Part shown: positions 25,852 through 34,488 of the stretch, piece after piece
Position numbering within the stretch: position 1 is the first letter of the stretch
Layout: each line of letters opens with the position of its first letter
Assembly (NCBI GenBank): GCA_001464155.1
Contig: LNEN01000259.1
Coordinates: 1 to 39,283 of the forward strand
Source of the DNA: Cytophagales bacterium Ga0077538
GTDB lineage: Bacteria > Bacteroidota > Bacteroidia > Cytophagales > Cyclobacteriaceae
Direction: 5' to 3'
Length of the DNA: 39,283 nucleotides
Made by a program: the position numbers and the translations under genes
Notes under the pieces: model-generated
Database searches by the model: none
What the model saw: the letters and a program-made list of their open reading frames with translations, nothing else
What the model was told of the DNA's origin: nothing

Positions 25852-27876
25852 ATGGATTTTAAACTCACCAGCGAATACTCCCCTACAGGCGATCAGCCAA
25901 AGGCTATCGAACAATTGGTAAGTGGAGTAGAGCGTGGAGAGGCAAATCAAACCTTGCTCGGTGTTACCGGTTCGGGTAAGACCTTTACCATTGCCAACCT
26001 GATTGCAAAAACGAATCGACCTGCACTCATTTTAAGTCACAACAAAACTCTGGCAGCACAGCTCTATGGGGAGTTCAAGCAATTTTTTCCAGAGAATGCC
26101 GTAGAGTATTTCATTTCCTATTACGATTACTATCAACCAGAGGCTTTCATTCCAACCTCTGGTCTTTACATAGAAAAGGATTTATCGATTAATGAAGAGA
26201 TTGAAAAGCTTCGACTGAGTGCTACCTCCTCGTTGTTGACAGGCAGACGTGATGTTATTGTAGTGGCCTCGGTATCCTGTATTTATGGTATTGGTAATCC
26301 GGACGAGTTTGGAAAAAACGTGATCCGACTAAAGGCAGGCGAAACGATTGCGCGCAACCGGCTTTTGTTTGCCTTAGTGGACATTCTGTATAATAGAACT
26401 GAAGCCGAGTTTAAGCGCGGCACTTTTCGGGTGAAAGGTGACACAGTGGACATTTTTCTTGCCTATGCTGATTATGCCTTGCGCATTTATTTTTGGGGCG
26501 ATGAAATTGAATCGATCCAGCGCATTGATCCGGTCAGTGGCAAGAAAATTTCGGATGAGAAAATTGTGACCATTTTTCCGGCTAATCTTTTCGTAACCGG
26601 CAAGGAATCGCTCCATCAGGCGATTCGCGAAATACAAGACGACATGGTGCTGCAGGTGCAGATGTTTGAAAGTGAGAAGCGACACCTGGAAGCCAAGCGT
26701 CTGAAGGAACGAACAGAATTTGATATTGAAATGATGCGTGAACTGGGCTATTGTTCGGGCATCGAAAATTACTCACGCTATTTTGATAGGCGCAAAGTAG
26801 GGCAACGCCCCTTCTGTCTGTTGGATTATTTTCCAGACGACTACTTAATGATCATTGACGAGAGTCACGTAACGGTTCCTCAAATCCGAGCCATGTGGGG
26901 GGGGGACCGCTCGCGTAAGGTTAATTTGGTTGACTATGGTTTCCGCTTGCCCTCTGCGCTTGATAACAGACCTCTTACCTTCAATGAGTTTGAAGAAATG
27001 ATCGGCCAAACTGTTTATGTGAGTGCGACTCCCGCGGATTATGAGCTTGCTAAATCGGAAGGGGTAGTGGTGGAGCAGTTAATTCGACCAACAGGATTAT
27101 TGGATCCTGAAATTGATGTGCGCCCCAGCAAAAATCAAATTGACGATTTGCTGGAAGAGATTGATGAGCGTGTAAAGAAGAAAGAGCGGGTACTGGTAAC
27201 AACACTCACGAAGCGCATGGCAGAAGAGCTTACCAAGTACATGGAGCGAGTGGGTGTAAAATGTCGCTACATACATTCTGAAGTAAGTACGTTGGATCGT
27301 GTGGAGATTTTACGCGAATTGCGCTTAGGAGTATTCGATGTATTAGTAGGCGTAAACCTCTTGCGAGAAGGATTGGACTTGCCAGAAGTTTCGTTGGTGG
27401 CTATTATGGATGCTGACAAAGAAGGATTCTTGCGTAATCAACGCTCGCTGGTTCAAACCATTGGCCGTGCCGCACGAAATGAAAATGGAAGAGTAATTAT
27501 GTATGCCGACCGCATTACAGACTCGATGCAACTAGCGATTGACGAAACAAATCGAAGAAGGAAAATTCAAATCGATTATAATAAGAAGCACAACATTACC
27601 CCGAAGACGATTATTCGTTCTAAGGATTCTATTTTAGGACAGACGAAAGTGGCAGATTCAAAACGCAGCACTAAAAATTATTATGCTGAAAGTGAGGAGG
27701 TGTCACTCGCGGCTGATCCTGTGGTAGCATACTTGAGTAAGGAAGAGTTGCAAAAAATGGCCGATCGCACCCGCAAGGCTATGGAAAAAGCAGCGAAGGA
27801 ACTAGAGTTTATGGAAGCCGCAAAATTGCGCGATGAGTTCATGGCGATTCAAAAATTGATTGAAGACAAAAAGTAA
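25852..27876 (+). CDS. uvrB: Excinuclease ABC subunit B
   Basis: 674 residues, normal length. UvrB receives damaged DNA from UvrA, checks it and recruits UvrC. Walker A is GVTGSGKTF (37-45), the beta-hairpin region is ISYYDYYQPEAFIPTSGLYIEK in part, the DEAD-like box is IDESH, and helicase motifs V and VI are LLREGLDLPEVSLVAIMDAD and QTIGRAARN. The C-terminal UVR motif (ELEFMEAAKLRDEFMAIQKL) is intact and would bind UvrC. An odd point is a run of nine G at 26897-26905 in the codons for Trp-Gly-Gly-Asp. The promoter is probably in the 81-base gap after aroE. Confidence 0.98.
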   Translation: MDFKLTSEYSPTGDQPKAIEQLVSGVERGEANQTLLGVTGSGKTFTIANLIAKTNRPALILSHNKTLAAQLYGEFKQFFPENAVEYFISYYDYYQPEAFIPTSGLYIEKDLSINEEIEKLRLSATSSLLTGRRDVIVVASVSCIYGIGNPDEFGKNVIRLKAGETIARNRLLFALVDILYNRTEAEFKRGTFRVKGDTVDIFLAYADYALRIYFWGDEIESIQRIDPVSGKKISDEKIVTIFPANLFVTGKESLHQAIREIQDDMVLQVQMFESEKRHLEAKRLKERTEFDIEMMRELGYCSGIENYSRYFDRRKVGQRPFCLLDYFPDDYLMIIDESHVTVPQIRAMWGGDRSRKVNLVDYGFRLPSALDNRPLTFNEFEEMIGQTVYVSATPADYELAKSEGVVVEQLIRPTGLLDPEIDVRPSKNQIDDLLEEIDERVKKKERVLVTTLTKRMAEELTKYMERVGVKCRYIHSEVSTLDRVEILRELRLGVFDVLVGVNLLREGLDLPEVSLVAIMDADKEGFLRNQRSLVQTIGRAARNENGRVIMYADRITDSMQLAIDETNRRRKIQIDYNKKHNITPKTIIRSKDSILGQTKVADSKRSTKNYYAESEEVSLAADPVVAYLSKEELQKMADRTRKAMEKAAKELEFMEAAKLRDEFMAIQKLIEDKK

Positions 27877-27881
27877 ACGAA

Positions 27882-28619
27882 GTGAATTTTCTTAAGACTA
27901 TATTCTCTATACTTCATACAGCTTGGGTATTGCTGATTTTTACAACCTTTATGCTTGCCCTGTTACCGTTAATTGTTTTTCCTTTTCTATTAGGTGAGAA
28001 GTTTGGATGGATTGGATACAAGGGACTTTGGATTTGGGCTTGGATTTTCAGTAAACTCACGGGTATTCGTTTTAAACTCATCAATCAGCATTTTATTGAG
28101 CGTGGTCGCTCTTACATTTTTGTAAGTAACCACACGTCATTCCTGGATGGCCCGGGTGTTCGACTAATGATACCAGGCGAGTTTCGCCCATTAGCAAAGA
28201 AGGAGCTGGGGAAAATTCCTGTATTGGGTTGGATTGTGAGATCAGCGTGCATTATTGTAGATCGGGGAGATCACAACAGTCGCAAAAAGAGTTTGGCGAA
28301 ACTGGTGGAGGTGCTAAACCGTGGTATCTCTCCTCTGATTTTTGCAGAAGGTACTCAAAACAGAACCAAGGAAATCTTGCAACCCTTTAAAGATGGGGCG
28401 TTTAGAATTGCAGTGGATACACAGACGACCATTTTGCCAATGGTAGTAGTGGGTGCTTCAAAATTATTGTACCCAGGCACCATGCGAATTACCTCCCCAG
28501 GCACAGTAAAAGTAATAGCGGGTAATCCGATTGATGTCAGCACATTCGGCAATGATATAGCTGCGTTGAAGAACCACACCTTTCAGGTCATGCTTGATCT
28601 GATAAAGAAGAACTCATGA
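27882..28619 (+). CDS. plsC: 1-acyl-sn-glycerol-3-phosphate acyltransferase
   Basis: 245 residues starting at a GTG five bases after the uvrB stop. The PlsC/LPLAT domain has block I NHTSFLD (HxxxxD, catalytic His), the block FRPLAKKELGKIPVLGW, block III FAEGTQNRTK (acceptor site) and a later VVVGASKLLYPG. An N-terminal hydrophobic segment (about 11-36) holds it in the inner membrane. It makes phosphatidic acid from lysophosphatidic acid; related enzymes acylate other lipids, such as ornithine lipids. The end overlaps crcB by 4 bases (ATGA), so the two are coupled. Confidence 0.93.
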   Translation: MNFLKTIFSILHTAWVLLIFTTFMLALLPLIVFPFLLGEKFGWIGYKGLWIWAWIFSKLTGIRFKLINQHFIERGRSYIFVSNHTSFLDGPGVRLMIPGEFRPLAKKELGKIPVLGWIVRSACIIVDRGDHNSRKKSLAKLVEVLNRGISPLIFAEGTQNRTKEILQPFKDGAFRIAVDTQTTILPMVVVGASKLLYPGTMRITSPGTVKVIAGNPIDVSTFGNDIAALKNHTFQVMLDLIKKNS

Positions 28620-28987
28620 AAATTTTCCTGATTGTTTTTACCGGTGGAGGATTGGGAAGTGCGCTTCGCTACTTTAGCGGTTGTTGGATAAACAACTACT
28701 ACCTTCAGACTTTTCCGTTGGCAACCTTGTTTGCCAATGTGAGTGCGTGCTTTGTGCTGGGCTTAGTGATAGGATTTGCCGATCACAAACAGCTGCTATC
28801 AGCTTCCTCTCGCTTGTTTTGGGCGGTAGGTTTTTGTGGAGGTTTTAGTACCTTTTCAACTTTTAGTCAGGAGACGCTCACACTTTTTCAAGCCGGACAA
28901 CAGGGTTCTTCTCTACTGTATGTACTGGTAAGTGTAGCGTTGTGCCTCACAGCAACAATTGCGGGACAGTACCTTGCTAAGATCTAA
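28616..28987 (+). CDS. crcB: Fluoride ion channel CrcB/FluC
   Basis: 123 residues with four membrane helices. The glycine-rich start FTGGGLGSALRYF (about 8-20), the pore Asn in LFANVSACFVLG and the phenylalanine-track block GFCGGFSTFSTFSQE (about 73-87) are diagnostic of Fluc channels, which work as dual-topology dimers that leak fluoride out of the cell. In many relatives the Asn motif reads NxxG; here it is NVSA. I saw no fluoride riboswitch: the gene is translationally coupled to plsC (ATGA), so its expression seems constitutive. Confidence 0.93.
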   Translation: MKIFLIVFTGGGLGSALRYFSGCWINNYYLQTFPLATLFANVSACFVLGLVIGFADHKQLLSASSRLFWAVGFCGGFSTFSTFSQETLTLFQAGQQGSSLLYVLVSVALCLTATIAGQYLAKI

Positions 28988-28989
28988 GC

Positions 28990-29616
28990 TTAAAGTGGAA
29001 CGTATACAACCTTTTTGGTTTCAAAAAATTCTTCCTTGAAATGATCCGAAAGGTTATAAAGTTGATAGGGCTTCTTCAATTCATTTAATTCTTCTTCCAG
29101 ATCTCCCCCCTTCAGGTACAATATACCATTGTCTCTTTCGTGCATGGATTTCGCTTTTGTTTTGCGGTGAATCCATTGGTAAAATTCTTTAATACGTGTA
29201 ACCGCACGACTCACTATGAAATCGTATTCCCCTTTTAGTTGCTCAGCCCGAGCCTGCTCGGCTTTTACATTTTTTAAGCCTACGCCTTTAACCACTTCAT
29301 TCACCACGGTTATTTTTTTTCCAATGGAATCCACGAGATGAAAATTCGTTTCTGGAAAAAGAATGGCTAGCGGAATGCCAGGGAAACCACCACCGGTACC
29401 CACATCTAAAATGTCAGAACCAGGTTTGAAGGTTTGTATTTTGGCGATACCTAAGGAGTGTAAAACATGATTGATGTATAAGTTATCAATGTCTTTACGC
29501 GAAACGACATTGATCTTCTCGTTCCACTCGGCATACAATGTGTAAAGTGACTCAAATTGCTTTTGCTGAGTAGGACTAAGATCGGGGAAATACTGAAAGA
29601 TAATATCGGCCTTCAA
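28990..29616 (-). CDS. rsmG: 16S rRNA (guanine-527-N7)-methyltransferase
   Basis: 208 residues from a TTG at 29616; no ATG lies close by. RsmG methylates G527 of 16S rRNA using S-adenosylmethionine, and its loss gives low-level streptomycin resistance. VVSRKDIDNLYINHVLHSL (about 38-56) and the SAM-binding DILDVGTGGGFPGIPLAI (about 68-85) are family signatures, followed by YDFIVSRAVTRI. The stop codon lies only two bases from that of crcB, which converges on it. It follows the sigma gene by 42 bases on the same strand and may be in its transcript. Confidence 0.95.
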   Translation of the reverse strand: MKADIIFQYFPDLSPTQQKQFESLYTLYAEWNEKINVVSRKDIDNLYINHVLHSLGIAKIQTFKPGSDILDVGTGGGFPGIPLAILFPETNFHLVDSIGKKITVVNEVVKGVGLKNVKAEQARAEQLKGEYDFIVSRAVTRIKEFYQWIHRKTKAKSMHERDNGILYLKGGDLEEELNELKKPYQLYNLSDHFKEEFFETKKVVYVPL

Positions 29617-29658
29617 AAGAAATTATTAGTTAAGGTTATTTGAAAAGGGTGATCAACG

Positions 29659-30270
29659 CTAGATAAGATCTCGCTTGTTCTTCACCATCTCATACATTAA
29701 TTCACGCGCTCTATGAAGTTGTGCTTTTACCGTGCCAAGGGGTGCCTCGATCCGCTCTGCTATTTCTTCGTAAGAGAGCTCTTCATAGTAGCGAAGGCGT
29801 ACTAATTTTTGATACTTGCCCGGTAGCTTATCCACAAAGAGGAGTAAAATTTCTGCCTTTTGTGACCGAATAGTTTCCTCTTGCGGATCGTTGTTTTCGT
29901 CCTCTACATCAATGGAGACAGACTGTCCATCATCATCCGTGTAGGTGTTTTCAATGCTTAAGGTATTTAGTCTTTTCTTTCGGATGTAATCGATGGTGTT
30001 GTTGGTGGCAATGCGAAACAACCAGGTGCTAAAGGTGTAGTCCTTCTTAAAACGGTGCAGGCTTCGAAAGGCTTTGGCGAATGCTTCAATGGTAAGATCG
30101 TCTGCATCGTCAATATTGCGAACCATTTTAAGGACTACATGGTAAACAGCTCTTTTATACCGTTGCAATAATTTTGCATAAGCAACGTCATCCCCTTTTA
30201 CCGCACGGTCTATCAGCTGAAAATCTTCCAGTGCTTTGGGAGAAAACCTGCTTTCGTCTAGTTCTTCCAT
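29659..30270 (-). CDS. ECF-type RNA polymerase sigma-70 factor
   Basis: 203 residues. Region 2 (about 30-95) has RYKRAVYHVVLKMVRNIDDADDL in part, then IEAFAKAFRSLHRF and FSTWLFRIATNNTIDYIRKK. A spacer with acidic residues follows, and region 4 (about 140-195) has LSYEEIAERIEAPLGTVKAQLHRAR, a classical helix-turn-helix. Closely similar stand-alone sigma factors are widespread in Bacteroidota, and some are essential or linked to envelope functions. No anti-sigma gene is adjacent. The start overlaps the upstream broken glycosyltransferase by 13 bases, so it may be expressed from a promoter within or before that gene. Confidence 0.93.
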   Translation of the reverse strand: MEELDESRFSPKALEDFQLIDRAVKGDDVAYAKLLQRYKRAVYHVVLKMVRNIDDADDLTIEAFAKAFRSLHRFKKDYTFSTWLFRIATNNTIDYIRKKRLNTLSIENTYTDDDGQSVSIDVEDENNDPQEETIRSQKAEILLLFVDKLPGKYQKLVRLRYYEELSYEEIAERIEAPLGTVKAQLHRARELMYEMVKNKRDLI

Positions 30271-31327
30271 CGGATCTTTTTAGTTAACAGGGCAGCTGTA
30301 CCTGTGGTAAGATAGTAAATGGTGTAAATAATGTCTAACACAAAAAGACTCCAAAGTTCAAACTGTTCTCCAAGTCGCTTTTGGGCTATGTAAAAGGTCA
30401 AACTCATCAAGACTATGCGGCCCAGTAACAACCCTCCGATTAGCAGGAGGTTGTTGGACAAGAAGAGAAGTGTTGACCCCATTGGCCATATCAGTAGCCA
30501 GCTTGCCATGAATAATCCCAGCAGCAAACGATGTGAGAATTTATAACTTTTCCCTGCCGCAAGATGCCGTATTTTCTGATGGTAGAATTCCCGGAGCGTG
30601 GTTTTGGGAATGGACACCATAAGGGCTTCTGCTCCTAAGGCAACCTCTGTGTTTTTAGAGGTAGCGTGTTTATTTACAAAAAGATCATCATCGCCACCGG
30701 TAAGGGAAAGCATATTGGTAAAGCCTTTGGTTTCCATAAAAAGTGATTTACGGTAGGCCAAATTCCTTCCTACGCCCATGTAGGGCATCTTAAACAGGGC
30801 AAATGCAATGTATTGTGTGCCGGTAAGTAAGGCATCAAAACGTATAAAACGGTTTAACCAACCCGAGCTTTTTTTATACGGGGAGTAGCCCAATACAAAC
30901 TGTGTATCTTTTGTAAAGCGCTGGCTTAGCTTCTGTAACCATGCGGTAGAAGTGGGGCGACAATCTGAATCGGTGAGCACAATCCACTCATGAACAGCAG
31001 CCCGGATTCCTAAGGTAAGCGCATACTTCTTACCGTTGATGTGTTCGGGTGTGTGATCGACATGCACCATGCGCAAGCGTGAATCTTTTTTTGTTTCCTC
31101 CCGACAACAATCACTTCGAAAGATGGATGCGCTTGCGCTAATAGTTGAGGTACTAATTCTTGAAGATTTTCGTGCTCATCGTGGGCGCAAACCACCACAG
31201 AGACGGGTGTGGTTTCCACAACAGGAGATAAGGATCGCTGTCCTCTGGCGAACGCAATAAGGAAAAGCAGCAGGTATATGAACTGAAGGCCGATGACGGC
31301 AAAAAAGACTATTTCGATATAGAACAA
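30258..31327 (-). pseudogene. Family 2 membrane glycosyltransferase, frameshifted
   Basis: Two minus-strand frames make up one protein. The first (31010-31327, TTG start) has an N-terminal membrane helix and VSVVVCAHDEHENL, then reaches FEVIVV at about 31105 and continues out of frame. The second (30258-31076) resumes with REETKKDSRLRMVHVDH upstream of its nominal start, and has LTDSDCRP, GGDDDLFVNKHA, a QKIRHLAAG block and C-terminal membrane helices. In this family a DDxS motif normally follows EVIVV; here it is missing, and the frame differs by one base. A net loss of about 10 bases near 31100 would explain both. The rest is intact. It could be a recent pseudogene or an assembly fault. The acceptor is unknown. 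Confidence 0.8.
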
Positions 31328-31400
31328 AACAATAAAATTTGGGGCACAAGATACAGAAATGCTTTGGCCGACATAGACCTTGTAAAGAAATTAGCTACGA

Positions 31401-34388
31401 CTAATCGTACCACAGGCCAATCTCGCGCTTATCGTAGCGAGGTTTGCGAACCTTTTCTTTCACGCTTTCAGGTTGTGTTTCATTTTTGCGGAACAGCTTT
31501 GCCCAGGTCAAACGAATATTGGTAAATAGGCTTCGCTCTTCCTTCACGTTGTTCTTATTGGTTTTCACGAAATAAGAGTCAGGGTGATAGTTGGGATGCT
31601 TTAAGAAGTTAAACTTCTGCATCTTAATATTTCCCTGGTAGTCGCTCGCTTTTGCGAAGGCTTTGCCAGGCTCCCGAACGCGTAAGGCAGATTTACTGCT
31701 GGAGGGATTGGCTTTATAAGAATAGGCTTCGATGCGGCCGTAAATGGCATTGGTTTGATAAACACTTTTACTCGGCTTACGCTTCATAACAGAAGCATCA
31801 TGCGCATTTTTGTTTTGCGTATAACCGGGACTCTGCACCCGAATTTGGAAGCCATCTGTCTTAGACACATTACGTCCCAGATCGCGTTTTAACAGGGCAT
31901 CTTCGTGCGCATTTTTATTCCGTGCCCAACCGGGCTGTTTCATTTTAATGGTTAGGTTATTTACCATCATGCTTTCTGAGGAAGGCTTGCGCTTCATGAT
32001 GGAAGCATCATGTGCATTTTTATTTTGCGTATACCCCGGGCTTTGCATTCGAATTTGCAGTCCATCAGTTTTGAACACGTTACTCCCCGGATCTCTTTTC
32101 ATCAAGGCATCTTCATGCGCATTTTTATTTCTTGCCCAACCGGGTTGCTTCATTTTAATTGTAAGGTCGTTTACGGTTAAACTGCCACTGGATGGTTTGC
32201 GCTTCATCGCAGAAGCATCGTGTGCATTTTTATTTTGTGTATAGCCGGGACTCTTTACAGGGGTTTGAAAGCCATCTGTTTTGAAGATGTTTCCACCCGG
32301 ATCTCTTTTCATAAGCGCATCCTTATGAGCATTGTTGTTTCTCGCCCAACCAGGTTGGGGTGTTTTGATTTGAAGACCACCGGCATTCTGGGCTCCTTTT
32401 TGATCTTTCTTAAGGATAGCACCTGCATTCTGGTACGGACTCTTCACATATTTTCCACGCTTTTTGAATCCTGTAAATTCTTCTCCTTGGTCAACCATTA
32501 CCGGGTATAACTCAAATTTTTTAAAGCTGCCGGGATACTTACTTGCTTTAGCCGCTTGACCGGGCCCTTTTGACGGTAAAGGTTGTCTTGAATTATTCCA
32601 AACTCTACCGCTCACACTTCCACCTCCTTTAAGAGGTTTGGAGGCTTTTATATTTCCTGAATAGCCAACATCACGCGCACCAATGCCAGGTGATCGGGTG
32701 ATGATGGGCTGACCATTGTTGTTCCATACTCTACCACTAATGCTTCCTCCACCTTTCACAGGTTTTGTTGCCTTTTGTCTTCCGGCATAATCAATACCAT
32801 TAGCACCAATGCCGGGTGTTCTTGGACTGATGGGCTGACCATTATTGTTCCAGCGTCTTCCGCTTACACTGCCTCCACCTTTATAAGGCTTTTGTCCTTT
32901 TAAATTGCCTTGATAAGTCCCAATCTTAAAAGCACTATTACTAGGGTTCTTACCAGGAAGTGGTGATCCTACCTTTCCTAAGTATTGGGAAGAATAAGAT
33001 TTATGTCCTGAGAATTTTAGCTTGTTATGTTTCGGATGATCTCCGACTATTGCTTTGGCCAGCTTGGGAGGGTACACGGCTCGATTGCTGGGCCGATCTT
33101 TTGTCACGTAGTTACGTCCGCGTATTTTTCTTCCGGCAATATCACCTGACCAGGCGCGTGGTTGAGTACGAGTAGCGGATTTGTGAAAACCTCCTGCTTG
33201 CCCTTTGTAAGGCTTGTCACCCATTTGTTTTCGGCCGCTATAAACATCACGTTCAGGAAATTTGATGCTTTGAGGTGCCGACTTATAGTTGCGTGTGCGT
33301 AACGTTCTTCCGGCTATATCTTTATTGGTAGAGATCTCACCCTTTCTTTTTACCCGAAAGAAACCTGCATAGGGATTGGTACTCTTATTTCGGATAAAGC
33401 TGTGAGAGGCTGAGCGCGGTGTTACAGTTGCTTTACCTCTTGAGGAAGATGGCTTGGTGCCGAGACGTTGCGCCTTTGCCACTTGTGTTTTGTTAGAAAC
33501 AGGTTCTTGAATTGTAGGAGAACGGAAGTTTTTGAAATTGCCCCCTAGTTTGCTGGAGGTGTTTTGCTTCTTAACCTGAGAAGTAACTGAGCGCACTTTT
33601 ACTCTATTCCTGGCGGCTGTTCGCGAAGCAGCTCCTTGCGAATCGCGTGGTTTGGGAGAAGGGTTGTTTATGAATTGATATTTTCTTCCAGTGTATACAT
33701 TTCTGCGGCTGCTTTGGGAGCTTACACTTCGTGTGCCTTGCTGGGGATATACATTTCTTTTGGAAGTGATGGCCGATCGAGAGCGTACACCCACTCGTTT
33801 CGGTGGCCGACCGCCACTATTAACTCGTTCACTATCGCGAGGTCGTGGCGATGGATTGTTGACAAATTGATACTTCCTTCCAGTGTAGATGTTGCCACGA
33901 CTGGTTTGTGAACTTACGCTGCGAGTGCTTTGCTGAGGATAAACATTCCTTTTGGAGGTGGCAGCCGAACTGGAGCGTACTGCTACTCTTTTCGCAGGCC
34001 TGCTTCCACTGTAATTTCTTTCGCCATCGCGTGGCGATGAGCTATAGGTAGGACGGTAGGATTTTCCCTCCCGTTCTTTCCCATTGCGCGGACTTTTAGT
34101 GGCATAGCGAGGGGTGGGGTAATTGGTATTGGCTTTATTGGCCGAAGAATAATTTTTTGTGCGAAGGCGTCTGCCGGCAATATCTTTGGTTTTCGCCTTA
34201 TCGCCTTTCTTCGATTTTGTCTTAAAACGTGTTTCGCGCGATTGCTTCTTATTGGAAGCTGCTGGCCGGTCGCCCTTTGTGTTTTGAGCATTGGCAACCA
34301 TGGATGCACATAGCAAAAATGCAATGAGCAAGGTGGTTTTGCTAAGACCGCAAAGGTTGGAGGCAATATGTCGGATAACCGATTGCAA
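31401..34388 (-). CDS. Large secreted basic repeat protein of unknown function
   Basis: 995 residues from a TTG at 34388. The signal peptide (about 1-35) has a hydrophobic core LLIAFLLCASMVANAQ, cut after ANA. The mature chain is rich in Lys, Arg, Ser, Asn, Gly and Pro, with no further hydrophobic stretch, so it is probably extended and strongly positive. It has three unrelated tandem-repeat regions (64-residue period at about 130-253, 42-residue at 492-617, 35-residue at 679-888). A short motif DIAGRxLRTKNY recurs near 69, 357 and 416, and a Tyr-x-Gly-x-x-Lys pattern appears throughout. The end (GLWYD) is not a type IX sorting domain. I do not recognise a family. Binding of a negatively charged polymer is only a guess from charge. 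Confidence 0.8.
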   Translation of the reverse strand: MQSVIRHIASNLCGLSKTTLLIAFLLCASMVANAQNTKGDRPAASNKKQSRETRFKTKSKKGDKAKTKDIAGRRLRTKNYSSANKANTNYPTPRYATKSPRNGKEREGKSYRPTYSSSPRDGERNYSGSRPAKRVAVRSSSAATSKRNVYPQQSTRSVSSQTSRGNIYTGRKYQFVNNPSPRPRDSERVNSGGRPPKRVGVRSRSAITSKRNVYPQQGTRSVSSQSSRRNVYTGRKYQFINNPSPKPRDSQGAASRTAARNRVKVRSVTSQVKKQNTSSKLGGNFKNFRSPTIQEPVSNKTQVAKAQRLGTKPSSSRGKATVTPRSASHSFIRNKSTNPYAGFFRVKRKGEISTNKDIAGRTLRTRNYKSAPQSIKFPERDVYSGRKQMGDKPYKGQAGGFHKSATRTQPRAWSGDIAGRKIRGRNYVTKDRPSNRAVYPPKLAKAIVGDHPKHNKLKFSGHKSYSSQYLGKVGSPLPGKNPSNSAFKIGTYQGNLKGQKPYKGGGSVSGRRWNNNGQPISPRTPGIGANGIDYAGRQKATKPVKGGGSISGRVWNNNGQPIITRSPGIGARDVGYSGNIKASKPLKGGGSVSGRVWNNSRQPLPSKGPGQAAKASKYPGSFKKFELYPVMVDQGEEFTGFKKRGKYVKSPYQNAGAILKKDQKGAQNAGGLQIKTPQPGWARNNNAHKDALMKRDPGGNIFKTDGFQTPVKSPGYTQNKNAHDASAMKRKPSSGSLTVNDLTIKMKQPGWARNKNAHEDALMKRDPGSNVFKTDGLQIRMQSPGYTQNKNAHDASIMKRKPSSESMMVNNLTIKMKQPGWARNKNAHEDALLKRDLGRNVSKTDGFQIRVQSPGYTQNKNAHDASVMKRKPSKSVYQTNAIYGRIEAYSYKANPSSSKSALRVREPGKAFAKASDYQGNIKMQKFNFLKHPNYHPDSYFVKTNKNNVKEERSLFTNIRLTWAKLFRKNETQPESVKEKVRKPRYDKREIGLWYD
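31725..32354 (-). repeat. Six tandem 35-residue (105-bp) repeats
   Basis: Residues 679-888 of the repeat protein. Two alternating half-units of 35 residues, one beginning PGWARNKNAHEDALMKRD and the other PGYTQNKNAHDASAMKRK, make a 70-residue higher-order period present three times. Both share the core NKNAHxxAxMKRxP. The spacing is exact, without insertions. Confidence 0.85.
32538..32915 (-). repeat. Three tandem 42-residue (126-bp) repeats
   Basis: Residues 492-617 of the repeat protein. Each unit starts Tyr-x-Gly and has KPxKGGGSxSGRxWNNNGQP, with units at 492, 534 and 576. In the first two units this is followed by a PGIGA element. The third unit is the most diverged. Confidence 0.85.
33630..34001 (-). 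repeat. Two tandem 64-residue (192-bp) repeats
   Basis: Residues 130-253 of the repeat protein. RPAKRVAVRSSSAATSKRNV at 130 and RPPKRVGVRSRSAITSKRNV at 194 start the two units, each ending in YTGRKYQFxNNPSPxPRDS. Identity is high, suggesting a recent duplication. Confidence 0.85.
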
Positions 34389-34488
34389 AAAAATGACTTA
34401 TAAAGAGCTAAGGTAACGAAAAAAATGGAAGCTCCGTGTGCTGCTCCTAGCGGACTGTTGGCTCTAAAAAAAGAGAAAAACTCCCTGC

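Noticed and set aside
28616-28987. Fluoride riboswitch before crcB
   Set aside because: The gene starts inside the plsC stop codon, and no riboswitch-like structure was seen upstream of plsC.
31948-32510. Plus-strand frames opposite the repeat protein
   Set aside because: They mirror the tandem repeats of the minus-strand gene and have no start context or family features.
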